NCBI GenBank assembly: GCA_913775005.1
Contig: CAJYKY010000466.1
Span: 1 to 7,304 of the forward strand
From: an uncultured Achromobacter sp.
GTDB lineage: Bacteria > Pseudomonadota > Gammaproteobacteria > Burkholderiales > Burkholderiaceae_B
Direction of reading: 5' to 3'
DNA length: 7,304 nt
Within the stretch, counting starts at the first letter, position 1. Every line of letters starts with the position of its first letter. Positions 1 to 7,212 of this stretch are shown here, piece after piece. The notes under the pieces were generated by a model, which made no database searches, had not been told where the DNA came from, and saw only the letters and a program-made list of their open reading frames with translations. Made by a program: the position numbers and the translations under genes.

Positions 1-326
1 GCGGTGTGGCCGTCGTGGCCGCAGGCGTGCATCTTGCCTTGGTTCTGGCTGGCGTGTGCAAAGGTGTTGACCTCTTGCATGGGCAGCGCGTCCATGTCGG
101 CGCGCAGGCCCACGGCGCGCTCGCCGGGTTGATTGCCACGAATGATGCCGACCACCCCCGTGCCGCCCAGGCCGCGATGGATCTCGATGCCCCATTCTTC
201 AAGCTTCGCCGCCACCACGTCAGCGGTGCGGAATTCTTCGAAGGCCAGTTCAGGATGCGCGTGGATATCGCGCCGGATCTTGGAGATGTCTTGATGCCAG
301 GCGACGATGGGTTCGAGCAGTTTCAT
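1..326 (-). CDS. M20-family amidohydrolase (hippurate hydrolase / aminoacylase type), N-terminal part only
   Basis: The minus strand reads open from an ATG at 326-324 to the window edge, giving 108 residues of a protein that normally has close to 400. It begins MKLLEPIVAWHQDISKIRRD, followed by IHAHPELAFEE (about 21-31), RADMDALPMQE (about 76-86) and HACGHDGHT (100-108). These are the hallmark segments of the M20D metallopeptidase/amidohydrolase family; in that family the Cys and His of HACGHDGH bind the active-site metal. Members cleave amide bonds in N-acyl amino acids such as hippurate or in related amidated metabolites, usually in the cytoplasm; no signal peptide is visible. The exact substrate cannot be read from this fragment. 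The start is chosen because the family motif spacing fits and nothing upstream continues the frame convincingly; no clear Shine-Dalgarno is seen. It is transcribed divergently from fadD, with 76 bp between start codons. Confidence 0.9.
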   Translation of the reverse strand, partial: MKLLEPIVAWHQDISKIRRDIHAHPELAFEEFRTADVVAAKLEEWGIEIHRGLGGTGVVGIIRGNQPGERAVGLRADMDALPMQEVNTFAHASQNQGKMHACGHDGHT

Positions 327-389
327 GGAGAAGATCGGACGGAATTGGGGAACGCAACAAGGTTATCATCAATCAAAAATCTATTTAAT

Positions 390-393
390 GGAG
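390..393 (+). promoter_or_regulatory. Shine-Dalgarno of fadD, deciding the start
   Basis: GGAG lies 9 nt upstream of the ATG at 403. This supports 403 as the translation start rather than the in-frame ATG at 307, which would add 32 residues unlike the family and overlap the first codons of the divergent amidohydrolase gene. Confidence 0.7.
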
Positions 394-402
394 ACAACTA
401 CC

Positions 403-2109
403 ATGACGCGTCCGTGGCTTGCCCATTACCCGAAGGGAGTTCCTGCGGAGATCTCCACCGAAGGTTATTCCTCTTTGGCCGACCTGCTTGACCGCGCCTG
501 CAAGCAATACGCCTCGCGCATCGCCTGCACGGCGATGGGCAGCAACATCACGTACGCGCAACTGGATCAACACGCGCGCGCCTTTTCGGGATGGCTGCAA
601 AGCCTGGGCCTTGAGAAGGGCGCGCGCGTGGCGCTGATGATGCCGAACGTTCCGGCGTATCTGGTTGGTATGTTGGGTACGTTGCGGGCTGGCATGGTGG
701 TCGTGAACGTGAACCCGCTGTACACGGCGCAAGAGCTGGAGCGTCAATTACTTGATAGCGGCGCGTCTGTCATTCTGATTCTTGAGAACTTCGCCAACAC
801 GCTTGAACGCGTGAAAAATCGCGGCGGCCTCAAGCACATCGTTGTTACGGGCCCGGGCGATTTGCTGGGTGGATTGAAGGCGCCCATCGTCAACTTCGCG
901 GCCCGCCATATCAAGAAGATCGTGCCGGCTTGGCACATCGAATCGGCGAAAGCGCTGCCCGACGTGTTGCGTGATGGCGCGCGTTTGCCGTTCAAACCGC
1001 CGGCGCTGTCCATGGACGACGTGGCGGTGCTGCAATACACCGGCGGCACCACGGGCGTACCCAAGGGCGCGATGCTGTCGCACCGCAACCTGGCGGCCAA
1101 CGTGCTGCAAACGGAAGCCGTGGCGCAGCCGGTGGTGCATGACCTGGCCAATACCCAGCTCACCATCATCAGCGCGCTGCCGCTTTATCACGTGTTCGCC
1201 ATGACGGTTTGCGGCTTGTACGGATTGCATGCGGGCATGCGCAATGTTCTGATCATCAATCCGCGCGATCAGCCCTCGCTGATCAAGGCGTGGCGCAAGA
1301 CGCCCATCAATCTGTTCCCGGGCGTCAATACGCTGTTTAACGCGCTGGCGCATAACGACGATTTCGCCAAGCTGGATTTTTCCGCGCTGCGTCTGACCTT
1401 GGGCGGCGGCATGGCGGTGCAGCAGTCCGTGGCGGAACGCTGGTTGAAGATCACGGGCCGGCCGCTGATTGAAGGCTATGGCCTGTCAGAGACATCGCCC
1501 GTGGCCACCGTCAACCCTACCGACGCCACGGCGTATTCCGGTTCTATCGGCTTGCCCTTGCCGTCTACCGACGTGGCCATTCTTGATGACGCCGGCCATG
1601 AAGTGCCCTTGGGCGAACGCGGTGAAGTGGGCATACGCGGGCCGCAAGTGATGTTGGGCTATTGGCAGAAGCCTGAAGAAACGCAGCAGTCGATGACGGC
1701 CGACGGTTATTTCCGCACAGGCGATATCGGCATCATGGACGACAAGGGCTATACGCGTATTGTCGACCGCAAGAAGGACATGATTGCGGTGTCGGGTTTC
1801 AAGGTCTACCCGAACGAAGTCGAAGCCGTGGTGGCGCAAATGCCGGGCGTGCTGGAATGCGCAGCTATCGGCGTGCCGGATGAACATTCAGGCGAGGCCG
1901 TGAAGGTGTTCGTCGTGAAGAAGGACGCATCCTTGACCGAGGCGCAGGTGCAGGAATGGTGCCGCGAAAAGCTCACCGGTTATAAGCGGCCGCGCTTTGT
2001 GGAATTCCGCGATGAATTGCCCAAGAGCAATGTGGGCAAGATCCTGCGCCGCGAACTGCGCCCCGACGCGCCCGCCGCCAAAGCGCCTGAGGACGCGGCG
2101 GCGGTCTGA
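403..2109 (+). CDS. fadD: Long-chain fatty-acid--CoA ligase (FadD)
   Basis: This 568-residue acyl-adenylate-forming enzyme activates free fatty acids to acyl-CoA using ATP and CoA, feeding beta-oxidation or lipid synthesis; FadD proteins work at the inner face of the cytoplasmic membrane. Length is close to E. coli FadD (561). The ANL-superfamily motifs occur in order: P-loop-like YTGGTTGVPKGAMLSH at 212-227, GYGLSETSP at 358-366, GYFRTGDIG at 435-443 with the ribose-binding Asp441, the hinge segment DRKKDMIAVSGFKVYPNE at 455-472, and PKSNVGKILRREL at 540-552 with the catalytic lysine Lys546. The hinge and C-terminal motifs are nearly identical to FadD of enterobacteria, which favours long-chain over short-chain or aryl ligases. 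The N-terminus MTRPWLAHYPKGVPAEI is typical of the family. The C-terminus has a short Ala/Pro-rich tail. It appears monocistronic, flanked by a divergent and a convergent gene. Chain-length preference is not determinable here. Confidence 0.95.
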   Translation: MTRPWLAHYPKGVPAEISTEGYSSLADLLDRACKQYASRIACTAMGSNITYAQLDQHARAFSGWLQSLGLEKGARVALMMPNVPAYLVGMLGTLRAGMVVVNVNPLYTAQELERQLLDSGASVILILENFANTLERVKNRGGLKHIVVTGPGDLLGGLKAPIVNFAARHIKKIVPAWHIESAKALPDVLRDGARLPFKPPALSMDDVAVLQYTGGTTGVPKGAMLSHRNLAANVLQTEAVAQPVVHDLANTQLTIISALPLYHVFAMTVCGLYGLHAGMRNVLIINPRDQPSLIKAWRKTPINLFPGVNTLFNALAHNDDFAKLDFSALRLTLGGGMAVQQSVAERWLKITGRPLIEGYGLSETSPVATVNPTDATAYSGSIGLPLPSTDVAILDDAGHEVPLGERGEVGIRGPQVMLGYWQKPEETQQSMTADGYFRTGDIGIMDDKGYTRIVDRKKDMIAVSGFKVYPNEVEAVVAQMPGVLECAAIGVPDEHSGEAVKVFVVKKDASLTEAQVQEWCREKLTGYKRPRFVEFRDELPKSNVGKILRRELRPDAPAAKAPEDAAAV

Positions 2110-2119
2110 CACGGCATGC

Positions 2120-2139
2120 GCCGCTTGCGGTCAAGCGGC
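2120..2139. terminator. Small hairpin between convergent fadD and the phosphatase gene
   Basis: GCCGCTTG (2120-2127) and CAAGCGGC (2132-2139) form a perfect 8-bp stem around the loop CGGT. It lies 10 bp past the fadD stop and overlaps the stop codon of the convergent gene (2131-2133). Its position suits a shared bidirectional terminator, but there is no T-run on either side, so intrinsic termination is uncertain. Confidence 0.4.
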
Positions 2140-3018
2140 CGTGGGCGGCGCCTTGTCCAGATGCGGGGCAATCATGTCATGCAGCGCGCGTTCAATGTCA
2201 GGATTGCCCGCCACCACGCGCCCGCCGATCGGCCACGGATCCAGCTTGTGCATGTCGGTGCAGGTGCCACCCGCTTCGCGCAGAATCAACGTGCCGGCCG
2301 CCACATCCCAAGGCGCCAGGCCCATTTCCCAATAGCCGTCATACCGGCCGCAAGCGGTCCAGGCCAGATCCAGCGCAGCGGCACCCATGCGCCGCACGCC
2401 GCGCGCGCGCTTGATGGCGTCGTTCAGCATGGGCATGTATTGATCGGCGAAGGAAAAATCACGGAATGGAAAGCCGGTGGCCAGCACCGAGTCTTCAATC
2501 GTCTGCGTGCGCGAACACTTGATGCGCCGGCCGTTGAGCCATGCGCCGATGCCGTACACCGCCGTGAACAGCTCTTCGCGGTTCGGGTCGTACACCACGC
2601 CGACCACCGGCGTGTCTTCCTTCAACGTTTCCGTTGCCGACACCGCAGTGCCGGCATGCGCGATCAGCGCAATCGATACGGCGTAGTGGGGGATGTCGTG
2701 CAGGAAGTTGGTGGTGCCGTCCAGCGGGTCGATGTACCAGGTGGCGCTGCCTTGCGGCTTGCCGCCCGTCTCTTCAGCCACGATGCCGAACTTGGGCGTA
2801 CGCGTTTGTAGTTCCTGGATAATTACCGCTTCGGCCTCGCGATCCGCTTGAGACACGAGATCATTGCGCGCCTTGCGATCGATCACGAGATCGGCGCGGT
2901 GATGCGCGTAGGATTGAAGAACGGCTGCACCGGCATGCGCTGCGTTGACGGCCGCATCGATTGCGGCGCACAGGTCGATGGGGTGGGCCAGTGAACGGGG
3001 CTGATCATAGGTGTCCAT
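2131..3018 (-). CDS. suhB: Inositol monophosphatase family protein (SuhB-like)
   Basis: The 295-residue product belongs to the Mg2+-dependent inositol monophosphatase family, which dephosphorylates inositol phosphates or related sugar phosphates. E. coli SuhB also has a role with the NusA antitermination complex on rRNA operons. Visible motifs: AEET at 81-84 with a metal-binding Glu, WYIDPLDGTTNF at 94-105 with the metal-ligand Asp97 and Asp100, ATGFPF at 180-185, RRMGAAALDLAW at 209-220, and WDVAAG at 237-242 with Asp238 as the third-site Asp. All core catalytic residues are present, so it should be active. It is about 28 residues longer than E. coli SuhB (267). Part of this is an insertion of about 13 residues near 122-136, between the SIAL strand and VVYDP. 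No strong Shine-Dalgarno precedes the ATG at 3018, and no alternative upstream start is evident. The family is certain; the symbol is less so, because these genomes may carry a second, closer SuhB. Confidence 0.9.
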   Translation of the reverse strand: MDTYDQPRSLAHPIDLCAAIDAAVNAAHAGAAVLQSYAHHRADLVIDRKARNDLVSQADREAEAVIIQELQTRTPKFGIVAEETGGKPQGSATWYIDPLDGTTNFLHDIPHYAVSIALIAHAGTAVSATETLKEDTPVVGVVYDPNREELFTAVYGIGAWLNGRRIKCSRTQTIEDSVLATGFPFRDFSFADQYMPMLNDAIKRARGVRRMGAAALDLAWTACGRYDGYWEMGLAPWDVAAGTLILREAGGTCTDMHKLDPWPIGGRVVAGNPDIERALHDMIAPHLDKAPPTAA

Positions 3019-3080
3019 GCGAACCAGTGTAAGCCTAGGGATGCGTCAAACCTGTGGCAGCTGCTAGAAAGCCGGGCGAT

Positions 3081-3106
3081 GCGTGGCGTCCATCCAACGG
3101 CCACGC
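3081..3106. repeat. Inverted repeat in the divergent intergenic region
   Basis: GCGTGGC (3081-3087) and GCCACGC (3100-3106) are perfect inverted arms around a 12-nt loop. CGATG (3077-3081) and CATCG (3114-3118) give weaker outer complementarity. It lies between the start of the phosphatase gene (3018) and that of mnmC (3204), so it could be an operator or a leader hairpin. GC-rich DNA yields such arms by chance, and no function is claimed. Confidence 0.3.
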
Positions 3107-3144
3107 GCGCAGCCATCGATAATCTGCGTTTGTCTCAAACCTGC

Positions 3145-3196
3145 TTTTTCTGCCGCTTTTTTCGCTGTTTTCGCTAATTCATCCTGTTTTTCTGCC
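3145..3196 (+). repeat. Pyrimidine-rich tract with short direct repeats just upstream of mnmC
   Basis: TTTTTCTGCC occurs at 3145-3154 and again at 3187-3196, exactly 42 bp apart. Between them TTTTCGCT occurs twice in tandem (3159-3166 and 3168-3175). The tract is T/C-rich on the plus strand, unlike the surrounding coding DNA, and ends 7 bp before the mnmC ATG, where no normal Shine-Dalgarno is seen. It is probably part of the mnmC promoter or leader; the role is unknown. Confidence 0.35.
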
Positions 3197-3203
3197 CGGA
3201 TTC

Positions 3204-5132
3204 ATGTCCTCGTCCTATGTTCCCCTGACCCCTGCCGTCGCCGAGTTCAATGCCGACGGACAGCTATATAGCCCGGCCTATGGCGATGTGTATCACTCGC
3301 CGTCCGGGGCGCTGGGCCAGGCAGAGCACGTATTTCTGCGGGGCAATGGGTTGCCGGAGCGCTGGCGCGGGCGCAGCGTCTTTACCGTCTGCGAGACGGG
3401 TTTTGGCCTGGGGCTGAACTTCCTGGCGTTGTGGAAAGCCTGGCGAGACGACCCGCAGCGCCCCGCCGCGCTGCATATGGTGTCGGTGGAAGGGCACCCG
3501 TTTGCGCGCGATGACTTTGCCGCGTTGCTGACGCGCTATGCGCCCGAGCCGGTTGCGGACCTGGCGCAAGCGTTGGCGCAGCAATGGCCCGCGCTGCTTC
3601 CTGGCCTGCATCGGCTGGAATTCGAAGGCGGGGCCGTGACGTTGACGCTGGCCTTCGGAGATGCGCCAGTGATGGCGCGTCGCCTTACCGCAAGTGTGGA
3701 TGCGTACTTTCTGGATGGATTCGCGCCGGAACGCAATCCGCGCATGTGGGCCGCGCCGCTGCTGCGCGATCTGGCCCGGCTGGCTGCGCCTGAGGCAACG
3801 GTGGCGACGTGGGCCTGCACGGGGGAGCTTCGGCAGGCCTTGCAGGACGCCAGTTTCGACGCGCGCCGCGCACCGGGTTTCGGTGGCAAATGGCATATGA
3901 CGGTGGGTACGCTGCGGGCGCGGGGAGGTAGCGCGTCGCCCGCTACTTTGCCCGCTTCATCACCCGCGTCATTGCCCGCCGTCTCGTCCGCTTCTTCGTT
4001 CACTTCCCCGCGCGCGCGCCACGCGGTGGTCGTCGGGGCGGGGCTTGCGGGCGCAGGCGTCGCGCAGTCCTTGGCGCTGCGCGGCTGGCGAGTCACGGTG
4101 CTGGACGCGGGCCGTGCGCGGGGGGCGCCCGCGCATGCAGGCCATCTGGCCGCCGCGCTGACGCCGGTGCTGGCGCGCGACGATAACGCCCGGGCACGCC
4201 TGTCGCGCGCGGGCAGCGAGCGGGCGCTGGCGCGTTGGCAGGGCCTCGCAGGCGAGGCTGCGCCGCGCGCTTGCGGCACCGTTCAAGTCGAGCGCGATGC
4301 GGGCAAGTCCGCCGCGCTGGCCGGTACGTTGGAGACGCTGGCGTTTCCGTCCGATTGGGTGCGTCAGGTGGATCGCGACGAGGCCAGCGCCTTGGCGGGT
4401 CTGCCTCTCGCGCGCGGCGGTATTTATTTTGCGCAGGGCATGCTGGTGCAACCGAACCGGCTGATTGACGCATTACTGCAAACGCCTGGCGTGACTGTCG
4501 TGCCAGCGGATGTGGCCAGGCTGGCGCCGTCGGGGCAGGGGTGGCGCGTGTTGGATACGCACGGCGAGGAGCTGGCCCAGGCCGACACCGTTGTGCTGGC
4601 CAACGCCTTTGGCGCGCAGGCGGTGCTGGCACAAAGCAATTTGTTGGAGCCGCTGCCGCGCGTGGCCCAGATGCATGCGCTGGCGGGCGAGGTCACGTTG
4701 GTGCCTGCCGCAACGCTTAACGGCGGGCCGCGTTGCATCGTCGGGGGCGAAGGCTATTTGCTGCCCGATGTGGGGGCAGGCTGCGTGGTGGGCAGCACTT
4801 ACGTACACGGCGCCACGCAGACGCAGATCAGTGCGGACGGGCAACGCGTCACGCTGGACAAGGCGGCAGGGCTACTGAGCGGTCACTTTCCCGACTTCAA
4901 TGCGCTGGTTCCCGGATCGTTGCCAGGCTGGGCGGGGTGGCGCGCGGTGTTGCCGGGCCGCTTGCCGGCCGTGGGCGAGTTGCCGCATGCTAGCGGCGTC
5001 TGGCTGGCGATTGGCTACGCGTCTCGCGGCTTGTCGTGGTCGGCGTTGATGGGAGACGAGATTGCCGCGCGCCTGTCTGGCGAACCGGGTGTGTTGGAAT
5101 CCGATCTGGCCCAACTTGTTTCACCCCGATGA
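3204..5132 (+). CDS. mnmC: Bifunctional tRNA 5-methylaminomethyl-2-thiouridine biosynthesis protein MnmC
   Basis: The 642-residue product finishes modification of wobble uridine 34 in certain tRNAs after MnmE/MnmG: the FAD domain turns cmnm5(s2)U into nm5(s2)U, and the methyltransferase domain makes mnm5(s2)U using S-adenosylmethionine. The N-terminal methyltransferase (about 1-237) shows YSPAYGDVYHS near 22-32, the SAM-binding ETGFGLGLNFLA at 64-75, and YFLDGFAPERNPRMW at 168-182 with the likely catalytic Asp171. The C-terminal oxidoreductase (about 272-642) starts with the dinucleotide-binding VVVGAGLAGAGVA at 275-287, followed by the family's YASRGLSW near 605-612. Between them, residues 240-270 are an Ala/Ser/Pro-rich linker. 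Length is near E. coli MnmC (668). The ATG at 3204 gives the expected N-terminus, though no strong Shine-Dalgarno is present. It stands alone on this strand, divergent from the phosphatase, and is intact in both halves. Confidence 0.95.
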   Translation: MSSSYVPLTPAVAEFNADGQLYSPAYGDVYHSPSGALGQAEHVFLRGNGLPERWRGRSVFTVCETGFGLGLNFLALWKAWRDDPQRPAALHMVSVEGHPFARDDFAALLTRYAPEPVADLAQALAQQWPALLPGLHRLEFEGGAVTLTLAFGDAPVMARRLTASVDAYFLDGFAPERNPRMWAAPLLRDLARLAAPEATVATWACTGELRQALQDASFDARRAPGFGGKWHMTVGTLRARGGSASPATLPASSPASLPAVSSASSFTSPRARHAVVVGAGLAGAGVAQSLALRGWRVTVLDAGRARGAPAHAGHLAAALTPVLARDDNARARLSRAGSERALARWQGLAGEAAPRACGTVQVERDAGKSAALAGTLETLAFPSDWVRQVDRDEASALAGLPLARGGIYFAQGMLVQPNRLIDALLQTPGVTVVPADVARLAPSGQGWRVLDTHGEELAQADTVVLANAFGAQAVLAQSNLLEPLPRVAQMHALAGEVTLVPAATLNGGPRCIVGGEGYLLPDVGAGCVVGSTYVHGATQTQISADGQRVTLDKAAGLLSGHFPDFNALVPGSLPGWAGWRAVLPGRLPAVGELPHASGVWLAIGYASRGLSWSALMGDEIAARLSGEPGVLESDLAQLVSPR

Positions 5133-5195
5133 AAAAAAGTCGGGCGTCCGGTGAGGCCCCTCACAAGGTGGCGTAGAATTGCACTAATTGCCAGG

Positions 5196-5209
5196 ATTTG
5201 GCGCCAAAT
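5196..5209. promoter_or_regulatory. Perfect 14-bp palindrome, candidate operator
   Basis: ATTTGGCGCCAAAT is a perfect palindrome in the gap between mnmC and the GH31 gene. The half-site TTGGCG recurs at 5230-5235, and its complement CGCCAA at 5268-5273. A symmetric site plus related half-sites upstream of a carbohydrate-enzyme gene is what a dimeric repressor or activator would use. No specific regulator family is recognised. Confidence 0.35.
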
Positions 5210-5289
5210 AGGCGGCTTTGGGCTGCAAATTGGCGTTTCGGCGGCGCGCGGCATCCAAAGTGTGCTGCGCCAACCGAAGGCTTTATGCC

Positions 5290-5324
5290 CCCTTTTTTGG
5301 ATGAGATTGCCGTCCAAAAGAGGG
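5290..5324 (+). other. 12-bp stem-loop in the GH31 gene leader
   Basis: CCCTTTTTTGGA (5290-5301) pairs with TCCAAAAGAGGG (5313-5324) over 12 bp with one G-T pair, around an 11-nt loop. It ends 77 nt before the GH31 start codon. It is followed by a weak T-rich stretch (TTTATTTC from 5331), so it could be a late mnmC terminator, an attenuator-like leader element or a long operator. The pairing is direct observation; the role is inference. Confidence 0.4.
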
Positions 5325-5350
5325 ACCGAGTTTATTTCAAAGCTCAAATC

Positions 5351-5373
5351 CGTCAAAATAGCGTCTTTTGATG
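5351..5373 (+). repeat. Second small inverted repeat in the GH31 leader
   Basis: TCAAAA (5353-5358) and TTTTGA (5366-5371) are perfect inverted arms around a 7-nt loop. The stem extends outward by one G-T and one C-G pair to 5351-5373. It lies just upstream of the ribosome binding site and is AT-rich, so the hairpin is weak. Confidence 0.3.
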
Positions 5374-5389
5374 GTTTTTGGCTTAAGCC

Positions 5390-5394
5390 GGGGG
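5390..5394 (+). promoter_or_regulatory. Shine-Dalgarno for the GTG-started GH31 gene
   Basis: GGGGG lies 7 nt before the GTG at 5402. An in-frame TAA at 5384-5386 closes the frame upstream, and no other start codon lies between it and 5402, so the GTG is the only plausible start near this site. The nearby ATG at 5395 is out of frame. Confidence 0.6.
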
Positions 5395-5401
5395 ATGCTC
5401 T

Positions 5402-7212
5402 GTGCCGCCCAAGTTCGACTTTGCCCATACTACCCAGCTCGATAACATCGAGCTGTTGACGTCCCGCCCCAGTCGCTTCGATTTCGACGCGGGCGATGGG
5501 TTGCACCTGGTAGTCGAGGCGCATGCGCCTGGTGTTTTTCGCCTGCGCTGCGGCGAGGCGAACCACCTGAATGATGAGAAGCCTAGCGCGCGTGTGCGTG
5601 CTGTGGCCGAGATGCTGCTCGCGCGCCAAGAGGCCGTGGGCGAAGCCACGCTTGCCCCACGCGATGGGGGAGACGGCTGGCGCATCACACAGGGCGATGT
5701 CGCCCTGGAAATCCAATCGAACCCCGTACGCGTGGCGATTTATCGCAACGAAGAACGCGTGTTCGAATCCGAGGTCTCCGCGCATACGCCCGCATTCGGG
5801 CATAACGCGTTGGGCGAGGACGACGACGCAGTCTGGACGGCGGGGTTCACCCTGCAATCCGACGAGCGTGTCTTCGGCCTGGGCGAAACGCCGGGCGACC
5901 TGAACCGCCGCGAAGAATCCGTCGTCTCTGACGACCCTGAACACCGCGCCCTGCCGTTGGCATGGAGCCCGCGTGGCTGGGGCGTCTATGTGAATACGAT
6001 GCGTCGGGTGGAACACTCGGTGGGCGTCGCGCCTGCGGATTCGGCCTACGTGCTGACCGTGGATGATGCCGTACTGGACCTGTTCCTGTTCGCCGGCGAG
6101 CCCGCTGAAATCCTGAATCAGTACACCGCGCTGACCGGCCGCGCCGGCCAGCCCGTGCTGTGGGCGATGGGCGCGTGGCTGCAACAGGCAGCCGGCGAAA
6201 TGCCCACGCAGACGGTGGCCCTGGTTGCGCGCATGCGCGAAAACCAGATTCCCGTCGACGCCGTTACGCTCGCGCAGCCGGCGGCCTGGGGTTTCCAGTC
6301 CGACAAGGCCGTGTTCGAGTGGGACGCCCAGCGATTCCCGGACGCCAAGCAGATGCTGGCGCTCTTTCACAAGCACAACGTGCACGTCGCGGCCTCCGGA
6401 TTCCCCGGGGTCATCAAGACCAGCCCCTTGTTCGAAGAACTTGAAGATCGCGGCTGGCTGCTGACCAAAGACGACGGCTCGGCTCAGGTGTTCGACGGCA
6501 ACGCCGCCACCTCGGGTCAGCCCTACGGCCTGCTGGACCTGACGTATCGCGACATCTACAACCTGTGGGTCGAGCGTCACCGCCAGCTGGTTGAAGACGG
6601 CCTGGACGCGCCCGCGTGCGACGCCCAGATCGCCATCCCGGACGGCGTCAACGCCCGCAACGGCGAAACCGGCCCCGCGCTGCGCAGCATGTATCCGCTG
6701 CTGGTGCGCCGCGCCCTGTTCGACGCCGTGGCAGGCCTGAAAGTCCCGCCGGAAGGCGTGGTGCCCAGTTCCGACTTGTTCCCCGCCGCGCAGCGTCTGC
6801 CGTGGCAGGTGGGTCCGCAGGCTGAAAACACCTGGGAAGGCTTGCGCCATACCTTGCGCACCGCCTTGTCGATTGGCGCCAGCGGCGTGCCGGTACAGGT
6901 ACACAACATCGGTTCCGCGTCGCGCGACCGCGCCGGCATGACGTCCGAGCTGTATCTGCGCTGGCTGACCGTGGGCGTGTTCTCGGCGAACTTCTCGTTC
7001 CAGGGCGTTGAAGGCCTGATGCCTTGGGACTTCGGCGAAGAGACACTGACGCAAGCGCGCACCTGGATGCAGTGGCGCTATCGCCTGGTGCCGTACGTGC
7101 TGGGCGCCATCGAAGATTCCGCCCGCACCGGTTTGCCGGTGCAGCGTTCCATGGCGCTGTCTTTCCCGAATGATCCGCATGCCCACGAATGGGACCTGCA
7201 ATACCTGCTGGG
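5402..7212 (+). CDS. Glycoside hydrolase family 31 protein (alpha-glucosidase/alpha-xylosidase-like), 3'-incomplete, atypical active site
   Basis: GTG-started; about 604 residues are readable before the sequence folds back. The frame stays open to 7304, but its last ~30 codons are an inverted copy, not real protein. No signal peptide is seen, so it is probably cytoplasmic. Family landmarks in order: VFGLGE at 157-162, LFLFAGEPAEILNQYTALTG at 227-246, the barrel entry WAMGAW at 254-259, FEWDAQRFPD at 305-314, ALSIGASG and VHNIG near 500-504, ELYLRW at 516-521, LMPWDF at 539-544, and YLLGPA at the end. GH31 enzymes hydrolyse alpha-glycosides with a retaining mechanism. Aligned by eye to E. coli YicI, Asp407 (in ACDAQ) matches the nucleophile. 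The acid/base Asp is replaced (Pro472 or Gln473), HD of the HDIGG motif is His-Asn (501-502), the His of RLHG is Gln534, and the barrel Asp of the DCFW segment is Ala291. Family membership is firm; substrate and catalytic competence are open. Confidence 0.85.

Noticed and set aside
307..402. A 32-residue N-terminal extension of FadD from the ATG at 307
   Set aside because: It would overlap the start of the divergent amidohydrolase gene, lacks family similarity, and the ATG at 403 has a good Shine-Dalgarno and the expected N-terminus.
327..402. Divergent promoter pair between the amidohydrolase and fadD
   Set aside because: The gap is AT-rich and must hold at least part of the promoters, but no -35/-10 pair with acceptable spacing stands out on either strand.
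6..491. 161-codon plus-strand frame
   Set aside because: It is antisense to the amidohydrolase gene, and its tail overlaps the fadD start in another frame.
2116..2811. 231-codon plus-strand frame
   Set aside because: It is antisense to the phosphatase gene, whose motifs are unmistakable.
3046..3143. TCAAACCTG direct repeat at 3046-3054 and 3135-3143
   Set aside because: A 9-bp repeat 89 bp apart with no symmetry or context is easily expected by chance.
5151..5164. GTGAG/CTCAC hairpin shortly after the mnmC stop
   Set aside because: The stem is only 5 bp and no T-run follows; it is not convincing as a terminator.
5307..5336. Sigma-70-like promoter TTGCCG - 18 bp - TTTATT ahead of the GH31 gene
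   Set aside because: Only four of six bases match in each box, and it overlaps the 12-bp stem-loop. It is too weak to annotate.
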